DNA of 64,000 nt from Thiobacillus denitrificans (lineage in GTDB: Bacteria > Pseudomonadota > Gammaproteobacteria > Burkholderiales > Thiobacillaceae), in assembly GCA_002403375.1 (NCBI GenBank), contig DHHQ01000026.1:69636-133635 (forward strand), given 5' to 3'. Position numbers and translations under genes: made by a program. Below the pieces are notes generated by a model. It saw nothing but the letters and a program-made list of their open reading frames with translations, was not told where the DNA came from and searched no databases. Of the stretch, positions 53,346-63,659 are shown piece after piece (within the stretch, counting starts at the first letter, position 1; the number at the start of each line of letters is the position of its first letter).

Positions 53346-54776
53346 CTAGTCGTTGCCGTAGGTCTGCATGCGGCTGTAAAGCGTGGTGCGGTTGATGCCG
53401 AGGATCTTGGCCGCCTGCGACAGGTTGCCGTGCGTCATGTTGAGCGCCGCCTCGACGTAGGCCTTTTCCCACTGGCGCAGGTTGACGTCGAGATCGAAAT
53501 TGGCCTGGCCTTGCAGCTGCTTGCGCGCCAGTTCGATCAGCGCCTTGCCGTCGCGGGCGAGCGGGATTTCCTGCGGGTAGGCCTGGTCGGTGTCGAGCTC
53601 GGCTTCCAGCTGCTGCGCGTTGACCGCGAGGCCGGGGTACTTGGTCGTCAGGCGGATCGCGATGTTGCGCAGCTCGCGCACGTTGCCGGGAAAGTGGTAG
53701 TCCTCCCACATCTGCTGTGCGCGTGCGTCGAGCGAGAACGGCTGGCTATTGGCCTCGCGCGCGTAGAAATCGCGGAAGTGGTCGAGCAGGGTGAGCTTGT
53801 CCTCGCCCATCTCCCTGAGCGGCGGCACCGCGATGGAGAACACCGACAGCCGGTGGTAGAGGTCGGCGCGGAAGCGGCCGGCCTTGATCTCGGCGCGCAG
53901 GTCGCGGTTGGTGGCGGTCACCACGCGCGCGTTGGAGAAGCGCGGCTGGGTCTCGCCGACGCGCTGGTATTCGCCGTTCTCCAGCACGCGCAGCAGCTTG
54001 GCCTGCAGTTCCAGCGGCAGCTCGCCGATTTCGTCGAGGAACAGGGTGCCGTTTTCGGCTTCCTCGAAATAGCCGGCGCGCGCGTTGGTGGCGCCGGTGA
54101 AGGCGCCTTTCGCGTAGCCGAACAGTGTCGGCTCGACCAGCGTCGGCGAAATCGCCGCGCAGTTGAGCGCGAGATACGGCTTGTTCGAGCGCGGCGACAG
54201 CTGGTGCAGGCTGGAGGCGACGCGCTCCTTGCCGCTGCCGGATTCGCCTTCGATCAGCACCGGGAAGGGCGCGGCGGCGTATTGCTGGATCTGCTGGCGC
54301 AGCTTGTCGATCGCCGGGCTGTTGCCGACGATGCCGGAGTCCTTGGCGGGCGCGGGCGCCTTGTCGGCGGTGCGTTCCGCGTTCTGCACCAGCAGGGCGT
54401 TGAACAGCAGCGACTTGAGCCGCTCGGGCTCGCACGGCTTGGCGACGAAGTCGATCGCGCCGAGCGCGCGGGCGTGGCGCGCGTTTGCTTCGTCGCTCTG
54501 GCCGGACAGCACCAGGATCTTGATGCTGGGAGAGACGCCGAGAAGATCGGCGATCAGGGCGAAGCCCTCGTCGGGCTTGTGCGGCTGCGGCGGCAGACCG
54601 AGGTCGACCAGCGCGAGCTGCGGCGGCTCGTCGAGCTGCATCAGCAGGCTCTTGACCTGGGCGCGCGATTCGGCGGCCGAAATGTCGAAGTCCTTGCTGA
54701 GGACGTAGGTTAGCGTGTCGGAAATCAGCGGGTCGTCGTCGACGATCAGCAGACTGGGTTTTTCGGTTTGGGCCAC
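53346..54776 (-). CDS. Sigma-54-dependent response regulator (PrsR / PEP-CTERM-box type)
   Basis: A 476-residue regulator. A receiver domain (residues about 8-125) has IVDDDP and the phospho-acceptor in LALVDLGLPPQPHKPDEGF; the DLGLPP...EGF form is that of PEP-CTERM-box regulators (TIGR02915). The AAA+ domain has Walker A GESGSGKERVASSL, the sigma-54-binding GAFTGA, and Walker B GTLFLDEIGELPLELQ. A Fis-type HTH lies at the end (NLSQAAKILGINRTTLYSRM). No exosortase or PEP-CTERM gene is in the window. It is the first gene of the minus-strand pilus run and the natural partner of the kinase at 41207. Confidence 0.88.
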   Translation of the reverse strand: MAQTEKPSLLIVDDDPLISDTLTYVLSKDFDISAAESRAQVKSLLMQLDEPPQLALVDLGLPPQPHKPDEGFALIADLLGVSPSIKILVLSGQSDEANARHARALGAIDFVAKPCEPERLKSLLFNALLVQNAERTADKAPAPAKDSGIVGNSPAIDKLRQQIQQYAAAPFPVLIEGESGSGKERVASSLHQLSPRSNKPYLALNCAAISPTLVEPTLFGYAKGAFTGATNARAGYFEEAENGTLFLDEIGELPLELQAKLLRVLENGEYQRVGETQPRFSNARVVTATNRDLRAEIKAGRFRADLYHRLSVFSIAVPPLREMGEDKLTLLDHFRDFYAREANSQPFSLDARAQQMWEDYHFPGNVRELRNIAIRLTTKYPGLAVNAQQLEAELDTDQAYPQEIPLARDGKALIELARKQLQGQANFDLDVNLRQWEKAYVEAALNMTHGNLSQAAKILGINRTTLYSRMQTYGND

Positions 54777-54850
54777 AAGTCCTCCAGATCCAATGGTGCC
54801 GCGCCCGCGCCTGCGCCTCGTGTGCTTGTTGTTATGCGCATGACGGGGGT

Positions 54851-54866
54851 TTCAAGGATTGTGCCA
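54851..54866 (-). promoter_or_regulatory. Degenerate sigma-54-like element upstream of the response regulator
   Basis: The minus strand reads TGGCACAATCCTTGAA: the -24 half TGGCAC is perfect and the spacing is correct, but the -12 half is TTGA instead of TTGC. It lies 75 bp upstream of the regulator's ATG. It may be a weak or regulator-competing site, or chance. Confidence 0.3.
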
Positions 54867-54910
54867 GAGAGCCGCTGAAAGTGAAACTGCAGCCCCGGCG
54901 GCGCCATCGG

Positions 54911-56602
54911 TCAGTCGGCGACGGGCTCGGCCGCGACGCGGAGCCAGCCCTCGCTGCGCTCGAGCGGGTGTCCGAGCGCGATCGCGCTGCGGCCGGGAAC
55001 GCCGTGCAGCTCGAAGACCTTGCCGGGCGTGTAGTGGACCGGATCGATCATCACGCTGTCGGCCACGCCGTCGCCGGCGAGCCAGATGCAGGCGCGCGGC
55101 TGGCTCGCGCCGCTGTTGTCATACCCGTTCACGGTGTAGCCGGGCTGGCTGGTGTCGTGCAGCATGGCGAGCAGGGGGGGCGCGGCGAGTGTTTCGATGC
55201 CGACCGAACAGGCGTTTGCGGCGGGACGCGCCAGGCGGCGGACGATGCCGATCTTCCATTCGTCGCCATGATGCGGCCTGAGGGCGATCAGTGCGCCCAC
55301 CCGCAGCCAGTCCCTGTCGACCGAATCGACGATGGCGCCGTAGCCGAATTCGCTTTCGTCGTGCATCACCCAGCGCTCGCCGGCGGTGTCGGCGTGCTCC
55401 GCCTGCCGGGCGTGGGCGGCCCGCTCGCGCGTGCGTTCGGTGACGAAGCCGTAGACCAGCACGTCCTCGGCTTCCGCGAAGCTGAGCCCGGTCTCGTAGG
55501 TCGATTCGCCGTCGCGTGCCCCGGCGGTCTTGAGCTGACCGACGATCGCGCCGAGGCCGTGCACCACGTCGACCAGGCGCTTGGTCGATTCGCGCGCGGC
55601 GCGCCGCTGCTCGCGACGCTCCAGCGGCGACCACTGCTGCTGCAGGTGTTCGACGAGTTCGAGGGCCTCGGCCGGGCGGACCGCGTCGCCCAGCCCGAGC
55701 TGCGCGGGAAGGCCGCCTTCCCGCAGGGCGGCGTGCAGCGCGTGCAGCCTGTCCACCAGCGTCTCGGTCGCCCAGGCGCGCAGCGGCCTGCCGGCGGCCG
55801 GGTTGCGGACGCGGCGCGGGCCGTGGTCGGCCGACAGGTCGACCGAGAAGGTGTGGCGCCCGGGAACGAGCGCGTGATCGAGTTCGAGCATGGCGTGCCA
55901 GCCGCGCAGCCAACGGTCGATCAGGTCGAGTTGCCGGGGGTAGAGCGTGCCCGCGTCGGCAAGGCTCAGCATCAGGATGTGCAGGTAGGCGCTCTCGCAG
56001 CTGCAATCGGCGTCCTCGCCTTCGTAGGCGCGCTGGGGGAGGCGATGGAGGTCGAGACCTTCGGCGGCCCGGTACAGGTTGTGCAGGCGCTGCCACAGCT
56101 TGTCGCCCGCGGGGAGATAGCGGATCGCTCGCCACTTCAGCAGCTGGCCGAAGCTGCGGATCGCGCGCAGGGCGATCAGCGGAAACAGATCCTGCGGTTG
56201 CCCGTTGCCGGCGTCGCGTGCGAGCTGCAGGACGGCGGTGTGGTAGCCGCGCGCCACCTCCCAGTAGAGGCCGTACACGGCATGCCAGAGCCGGTCTTCG
56301 TGCGCCCGCGCCATGCGCGGGTTGCGCAGGTACTGCTGCACCAGCGTGTCCTGCAGGTCGCGCGATTTCTCGTCCAGCAGCCTCAGCACGGCCAGACGAT
56401 CTTTCGTGGGCGTCGTCGAGTTTTCGTTGAAGCGCCTGAGTTCGCCGAGGATGGCCTGCTGGCACTTGAAGGCGTCGCCGACCGGCAGGCCGTCGAGCCA
56501 GCGCGCGGCGGCCTTGGGGCCGGTCAGCGGGTCGGTGTCCTGCCTGCCGAAGGGGGTGAGGCGGGTGAGTCCGGTTACGAATTTGTCGGCCAGTGAAAGC
56601 AT
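54911..56602 (-). CDS. Large uncharacterised protein with PilZ-like C-terminal region
   Basis: A 563-residue, mostly helical cytoplasmic protein with no signal or membrane segment. I do not recognise residues 1-390. Near the C-terminus DESEFGYGAIVD (Asp415-Ser417-Gly420) fits the PilZ D/NxSxxG pattern, followed by VGALIALRP, WKIGIVRRL and VGIETLA, the usual spacing of PilZ-type beta strands. A clear RxxxR is not seen just before it, so c-di-GMP binding is uncertain. Start ATG 56602 is chosen; TTG 56641 with a GGGAACGGAAC upstream is possible. It lies between alaS and the pilus locus on the same strand. Confidence 0.6.
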   Translation of the reverse strand: MLSLADKFVTGLTRLTPFGRQDTDPLTGPKAAARWLDGLPVGDAFKCQQAILGELRRFNENSTTPTKDRLAVLRLLDEKSRDLQDTLVQQYLRNPRMARAHEDRLWHAVYGLYWEVARGYHTAVLQLARDAGNGQPQDLFPLIALRAIRSFGQLLKWRAIRYLPAGDKLWQRLHNLYRAAEGLDLHRLPQRAYEGEDADCSCESAYLHILMLSLADAGTLYPRQLDLIDRWLRGWHAMLELDHALVPGRHTFSVDLSADHGPRRVRNPAAGRPLRAWATETLVDRLHALHAALREGGLPAQLGLGDAVRPAEALELVEHLQQQWSPLERREQRRAARESTKRLVDVVHGLGAIVGQLKTAGARDGESTYETGLSFAEAEDVLVYGFVTERTRERAAHARQAEHADTAGERWVMHDESEFGYGAIVDSVDRDWLRVGALIALRPHHGDEWKIGIVRRLARPAANACSVGIETLAAPPLLAMLHDTSQPGYTVNGYDNSGASQPRACIWLAGDGVADSVMIDPVHYTPGKVFELHGVPGRSAIALGHPLERSEGWLRVAAEPVAD

Positions 56603-56657
56603 CGGGTAGGGAAACGGAAATTGCCGAGGCCGATGCAGCAAGTTCCGTTCCCGGCCG

Positions 56658-59276
<2,619 letters not shown>

Positions 59277-59364
59277 GGTGTTGTCGGGGTGTCGTGCGTG
59301 AACGTCGGACAATGGGGCATTGTATCCGCTAAAGTACCGCCATTGCAGGCGGAAAGGGCGCAGG

Positions 59365-59913
59365 ATGAACGAACAGGAAGTGATCGCGGCGACACGGGAA
59401 TGGATCGAGAAGGCGGTGATCGGGCTCAACCTGTGCCCGTTCGCCAAGGCGGTCTACGTGAAGGAGCAGGTGCGCTACGTCGTGAGCACGGCGCCGCACC
59501 TCGACGGCCTGCTCGAGGACCTCGACCGCGAACTCGACTTCCTCGCCGCCGCCGACCCCGCCGAGATCGACACCACGCTCCTGATCCACCCGACGCTGCT
59601 CGCGGACTTCCTCGACTTCAACGATTTCATGCAGCTCGCGGAGGCGGCGGTCGGCGAGCACGGGCTGGAAGGGGTGATCCAGATCGCCAGCTTCCACCCG
59701 CGCTTCCAGTTCGAGGGCACGGCGCCCGACGACATCGGCAACTACACCAACCGGGCGCCGTTCCCCATCCTGCATCTGCTGCGCGAGGCGAGCATCGAAC
59801 GCGCGGTGGCGGCGTTTCCCGAGGCGGAGTCGATCTACCAGCGCAACATCGAGACGCTCGAGAAGCTGGGACACGCGGGGTGGGATTCCCTGTGGGAGAA
59901 ACCGCGGGACTAG
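59365..59913 (+). CDS. DUF1415 family protein
   Basis: A 182-residue soluble protein. The N-terminal TREWIEKAVIGLNLCPFAKAVY, the central LLIHPTLLADFLDFNDFM and IQIASFHPRFQFEGTAPDDIGNYTNRAPFPILHLLRE are the strongly conserved blocks of DUF1415, found across proteobacteria. The function is unknown; conserved Cys and His residues suggest a metal or redox role. It is divergent from alaS and ends at a strong bidirectional terminator. Confidence 0.9.
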   Translation: MNEQEVIAATREWIEKAVIGLNLCPFAKAVYVKEQVRYVVSTAPHLDGLLEDLDRELDFLAAADPAEIDTTLLIHPTLLADFLDFNDFMQLAEAAVGEHGLEGVIQIASFHPRFQFEGTAPDDIGNYTNRAPFPILHLLREASIERAVAAFPEAESIYQRNIETLEKLGHAGWDSLWEKPRD

Positions 59914-59918
59914 CGGGC

Positions 59919-59950
59919 GACAAAAAAGGGGCAGACGCCCCTTTTTTGTC
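59919..59950. terminator. Bidirectional terminator between DUF1415 and soxB
   Basis: GACAAAAAAGGGGC and GCCCCTTTTTTGTC are perfectly complementary around an AGAC loop. The A and T tracts serve both the plus-strand DUF1415 gene and the minus-strand soxB gene. Confidence 0.92.
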
Positions 59951-59964
59951 GGTGCAGGCAAGAC

Positions 59965-61707
59965 TCAGGAATACGAGCCGTCGTAGGCCGCGATTCCCGG
60001 GTTGTTCTTGCCCACGCCGACGATCTTCGGCGTGTTGAGCTTGACGCCCTTGATCACCTTCTTGTCGCGCAGGTAGGAGGCGACCACGTCCCACACCGGC
60101 TCGCCCTGCGCACCCTCGGCCACCGGCGCCCAGCCCGCGACCTTGTAGGTCTTCTTGGCCTCGACCGGCTTGCCCTTCAGCGTCATGTCGCCGATGCGGT
60201 TGCCGATGGTCTTGGTCGGGTCGATGGTGTACTCGATGCCACCCACGCGCACCATGTCGCCGCCCTGCTGGTAGTAGGGGTCGGCGTTGAACAGGTTGTC
60301 GGCGACGTCCTCCATGATGGTCTTGATGGTCTCGCCGCTCATCTCGGTCAGCGTCGTCTGCGGGTAGGTGATCGCGGTCTGGTCCATCAGGCGTTCCATG
60401 GTGATCGCGTCGCCCGGCAGCAGCGTGGTGCCCCAGCGGAAGCCCGGCGAGAAGGCGGCATCGGCGCCCTTGACCTCCATCAGCGCGTCGACCAGCAGCT
60501 GGTCCCAGGTGCCGTTGAAGTTGCCGCGGCGATAGAGGAAGTCGTCGGTGACGGCGAGCTTCTCGTTGAGCTTGTCGGCGTAGGGCGCGCGCACCTTCTG
60601 GATGTAAGCATCCATGTCCTTGTCGGCCGGCAGCAGGTTGGAGAACACCGGCAGCAGGCGGTACTTGTAGCTCTGGATCTTGCCGCCGCGCACGTCGAAG
60701 TCCATCACGCCGAGGAACTTGCCGTTCGAGCCGGCGTTGGTCACCAGCGTGACGCCCTTGGCGTTCTTGACCTTGACCGGCTGCGGCACGCCGTCGTGGG
60801 TGTGGCCGCCGAAGATGGCGTCGATGCCGGTGACGCGGCTCGCCATCTTGAGGTCGACGTCCATGCCGTTGTGCGACAGCACGATCACCACCTTGGCGCC
60901 GTTGGCTCGCGCGTCGTCGACCCACTGCTGCATGCCGTCGTCGCGGATGCCGAAGCTCCAGTCGGGCACCATGTGGCGCGGGTTGGCGATCGGGGTGTAG
61001 GGGAAGGCCTGGCCGATCACCGCGACCTTCACGCCGCCCATCTCCTTCATCACGTAGGGCTTGAACACCTGGTCGCCGAAGTCGTTGGTGACGACGTTCT
61101 GCGCGACGAAGTCGATGCCGGCCTTCTTGAAGTCGCCGTTGACGATCTCCAATACGCGCTCGGCGCCGAAAGTCGACTCCCAGTGCGGCGTCATCACGTT
61201 CACGCCCAGCTTGATGCAGGCGTCGACCATGTCCTGCGCGTTGGTCCACAGCGAGGTGGCCGAACCCTGCCAGGTGTCGCCGCCGTCGAGCAGCAGCGCA
61301 CCGGGGCGCTGCGCGCGCAGCTTGTCGACCAGCGTCTTCAGGTGCGCGAAGCCGCCGACCTTGCCGTAGACCTTGGCGGCTTCCTGGAAGTCGAGGTAGG
61401 TGAACGCGTGCGCTTCGGCGCTGCCGGGCTTGATGCCGTAGGCCTTCAGCAGGTTCTGGCCGACGATGTGCGGCGTCTTGCCATAAGAGTCGCCGACGCC
61501 GAGGTTGACGTTGGGTTCGCGGAACCACACCGGCAGCAGCTGCGCGTGGCAGTCGGTGAAGTGCAGGAAGGAGACGTTGCCGTGACGCGGCACTTCGTAG
61601 AAATTGGCGGGGGCCTTGCCGGCCAGCGCGGACTTGCTGTCCAGTGCCATGCCGGACGCTGCGGCGACAGCCAGCAACTGCAGGAACTCACGGCGATTCA
61701 TGTGCAT
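59965..61707 (-). CDS. soxB: Thiosulfohydrolase SoxB
   Basis: A 580-residue periplasmic di-manganese enzyme that hydrolyses sulfate from SoxY-bound thiosulfate. It has a Tat signal (NRREFLQLLAVAAASG) and the 5'-nucleotidase-like metal motifs LHFTDCHAQLLPVW, LLDGGDTWQGSATS, VVIVLSHNGMDVD and IFGGHTHDGV. The start at 61707 has GAGGAGAG a few nt upstream; an ATG two codons later is also possible. A terminator between soxA and soxB and a promoter candidate at 61752-61780 suggest separate transcription from soxXYZA. Confidence 0.97.
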   Translation of the reverse strand: MHMNRREFLQLLAVAAASGMALDSKSALAGKAPANFYEVPRHGNVSFLHFTDCHAQLLPVWFREPNVNLGVGDSYGKTPHIVGQNLLKAYGIKPGSAEAHAFTYLDFQEAAKVYGKVGGFAHLKTLVDKLRAQRPGALLLDGGDTWQGSATSLWTNAQDMVDACIKLGVNVMTPHWESTFGAERVLEIVNGDFKKAGIDFVAQNVVTNDFGDQVFKPYVMKEMGGVKVAVIGQAFPYTPIANPRHMVPDWSFGIRDDGMQQWVDDARANGAKVVIVLSHNGMDVDLKMASRVTGIDAIFGGHTHDGVPQPVKVKNAKGVTLVTNAGSNGKFLGVMDFDVRGGKIQSYKYRLLPVFSNLLPADKDMDAYIQKVRAPYADKLNEKLAVTDDFLYRRGNFNGTWDQLLVDALMEVKGADAAFSPGFRWGTTLLPGDAITMERLMDQTAITYPQTTLTEMSGETIKTIMEDVADNLFNADPYYQQGGDMVRVGGIEYTIDPTKTIGNRIGDMTLKGKPVEAKKTYKVAGWAPVAEGAQGEPVWDVVASYLRDKKVIKGVKLNTPKIVGVGKNNPGIAAYDGSYS

Positions 61708-61751
61708 GGGGCTCTCCTCGGGAGTGGATCGTGGAATGGGGATGCGCGGCT

Positions 61752-61780
61752 ATTGTCGATATCCCCGCGATGCCGGTAAA
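61752..61780 (-). promoter_or_regulatory. Candidate promoter of soxB
   Basis: On the minus strand TTTACC and GACAAT are separated by 17 bp, about 45 bp upstream of soxB and downstream of the terminator that follows soxA. Each hexamer has two mismatches to the sigma-70 consensus, so this is tentative. Confidence 0.35.
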
Positions 61781-61826
61781 TAGTAGCTCCGGCTCATGGG
61801 TGCAGGGTCATTCGGCACGCGGAAAC

Positions 61827-61855
61827 GAAAAAGCCCGGTTGCCCGGGCTTTTTTC
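61827..61855. terminator. Terminator between soxA and soxB
   Basis: AAAAAGCCCGG and CCGGGCTTTTTT flank a short loop, with A and T tracts on both sides. On the minus strand it lies 15 bp after the soxA stop codon and would end the soxXYZA transcript. Confidence 0.88.
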
Positions 61856-61869
61856 ACGCAGCGGTCCGC

Positions 61870-62715
61870 TTACTTGCGGAACACCGACGCCTTCATCGGC
61901 AGGCCGTTGGACAGCGAGGAGTGGAAGTACTCCAGGTTGTTCATCGTGGTGCTGCCGATTGCGGGCGGCACCGCGCGCACCTGCTTGAAGCAGCCCTCAT
62001 AGCGGTTCTGCAGCATCACGAGGTTGTCGCCGCCGCGGAACACCGGCCAGTGCACGGTGTGGCCGACCGCGGGCGAGATCAGCTCGGAGCGCAGGCGGGT
62101 ACCGGCGTTCTGCACGTGGCAGCTGGCGCAGGCGAAGTTGAGCTGGCCCTTGCGGGTGAAGAAGGACTTCTTGCCGTCCTCGTATGCAGCCATCGCTTTC
62201 GGGCCCTGGACCTTGACGTTCATCAGCATGCCGTCCGACAGCGTGCGCATGTAGGCGGTCAGCTTGCCCATGGTGTTCTTGTCGCCGAGCTTGTAGGCCT
62301 CTTCGCCGTTGGCGGTGCGGCAGTCGTTGATCGCGTCGTTCAGCGTCACGACCTTGCCCTTGGCCTCGTCGAACATCGGATAGTTGCCGGCGATGTTCTT
62401 GCCGCCGTTGGGCAGGCAGCTGGCGTAGGTCTTGCCGTTCTTGAAGGGGGTTTCCCACAGCTTGCGGCCGGCATCGATGTCGGCTTCGTACGGCGGGAAC
62501 TCCATGATCGCGTCGTACTGCGCCTTGCTGTCCTCGTCGAACGCGAGCGCGCCGTAGACGTAGTCGTCGATCTTGATGTTGGGATATTTGCTCTGGTAGT
62601 ACTTGATCAGCTCCTGCCGGTCCGACTCGGGCGATGCGTAAGCGCCGACAGCGCCCAGCGCGAGGCCCAGACCCGCCACACCTGCCAGCAGTTTAGTAAT
62701 GATTTGTTGTCTCAT
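61870..62715 (-). CDS. soxA: Sulfur oxidation c-type cytochrome SoxA (monoheme form)
   Basis: A 281-residue periplasmic subunit of SoxAX, which couples thiosulfate to the SoxY cysteine. The signal peptide ends near GAYASPE. Only one heme site is present, CASCH, in the C-terminal domain; the N-terminal domain has lone cysteines (YASCLPNGG, NDCRTA) where diheme SoxA has its first CxxCH. The cysteine in RYEGCFKQVRAVPP is the modified axial ligand/catalytic cysteine. It follows soxZ by 70 bp, with a hairpin in the gap. Confidence 0.96.
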   Translation of the reverse strand: MRQQIITKLLAGVAGLGLALGAVGAYASPESDRQELIKYYQSKYPNIKIDDYVYGALAFDEDSKAQYDAIMEFPPYEADIDAGRKLWETPFKNGKTYASCLPNGGKNIAGNYPMFDEAKGKVVTLNDAINDCRTANGEEAYKLGDKNTMGKLTAYMRTLSDGMLMNVKVQGPKAMAAYEDGKKSFFTRKGQLNFACASCHVQNAGTRLRSELISPAVGHTVHWPVFRGGDNLVMLQNRYEGCFKQVRAVPPAIGSTTMNNLEYFHSSLSNGLPMKASVFRK

Positions 62716-62745
62716 GCCGTCCTCCTGAAACCTGATGTAATGAAG

Positions 62746-62773
62746 CGGGAGCGGAGCCGCGGCCCCGCTCCCG
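62746..62773. other. GC-rich hairpin between soxZ and soxA
   Basis: CGGGAGCGG (62746-62754) and CCGCTCCCG (62765-62773) form a perfect 9-bp stem without a T run. In the soxXYZA transcript it lies just after the soxZ stop and could act in processing or partial attenuation of soxA. Confidence 0.55.
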
Positions 62774-62785
62774 TGTCGCCCGAAC

Positions 62786-63100
62786 TTAGGCGATGGTCGC
62801 TTCGGCGCTGTTCTTGTCGCCCTTGTTGTCGACCCAGTTGACGACGACCTTGTCGCCAGCCTTGGGACCCTTGACCTTGAAGCCCAGGTAGGGGTTCTTC
62901 GACACGCCGCCGCTCATGCCGGCCTGCAGCACCGAGGTGCCATTGACGGTCGCGGTGACTTCGGTGATGTAGTGCGCGGGCACCAGCTGGCCGGTCTTGG
63001 CGTCTTTGCGCAGACCGGTTTCCATCGGGTGGTTCATCAGTACTTTGACGTCGGCGACGTCGCCTGCCATGGTGGCACGGATACGCATGGGTTCAGCCAT
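62786..63100 (-). CDS. soxZ: Thiosulfate oxidation carrier complex protein SoxZ
   Basis: A 104-residue periplasmic protein without its own signal peptide, exported with SoxY by Tat. The sequence MAEPMRIRATMAGDVADVKVLMNHPMETGLRKD and VSKNPYLGFKVKGPKAGD is typical. SoxYZ carries sulfur intermediates on the SoxY C-terminal arm. It lies 54 bp after soxY. Confidence 0.96.
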   Translation of the reverse strand: MAEPMRIRATMAGDVADVKVLMNHPMETGLRKDAKTGQLVPAHYITEVTATVNGTSVLQAGMSGGVSKNPYLGFKVKGPKAGDKVVVNWVDNKGDKNSAEATIA

Positions 63101-63154
63101 TTGGCTTTCCTTTCCTGAATGTGGTGTGTGTTGGGGGTGCGGGGATCGGTTCGA

Positions 63155-63622
63155 TCAGCCGCCGCAGCCGCCGATGGTGACCTTCACTTCCTTGGCCGCC
63201 GTGTAGGACTTGCCGCCGGCGGTCACGACCGCGCGAACCAGCGAGGTCTGGCCCATCTTGATGCGGGTCGAGACGAAGCCCTGGGCGCCGTTGGCGAGGC
63301 TGAAGTCGGCGACCAGCGGGGTCGCGTTCTTCTCGGCCAGGATGGCGATCATGGTGGTGCCGGCGATGGCGCTGGTGACTTCGACCGGGACGACCGCGCC
63401 GTTCTCGGCGATGTCCGGGGCCTTGATCGTGATGTCCTTGCTGTCGGCCGGGCTGGCTGCACCGAGGTCCTTCATCGCGTCGCCGACGTTCTTGGCCTCG
63501 AAGGCGCTGCGCGGAGCGGCCGCCAGGGCCTGGGTGGGCTTGAGCAGGCCGGCCGCCACGGCCACGGCCACGGCGCTGGCGCCTGCGGCGCCTTTCAGTA
63601 CGTTTCTACGAAGTGCATTCAT
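63155..63622 (-). CDS. soxY: Thiosulfate oxidation carrier protein SoxY
   Basis: A 155-residue protein with a Tat signal (LRRNVLKGAAGAS) and the C-terminal swinging-arm motif GGCGG, whose cysteine covalently holds the substrate sulfur. ATG 63622 lies 37 bp after the soxX stop codon. Mature protein pairs with SoxZ. Confidence 0.97.
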   Translation of the reverse strand: MNALRRNVLKGAAGASAVAVAVAAGLLKPTQALAAAPRSAFEAKNVGDAMKDLGAASPADSKDITIKAPDIAENGAVVPVEVTSAIAGTTMIAILAEKNATPLVADFSLANGAQGFVSTRIKMGQTSLVRAVVTAGGKSYTAAKEVKVTIGGCGG

Positions 63623-63659
63623 GGGGCATATCTCCTGATTGAACGATGCAACGTGTGAA

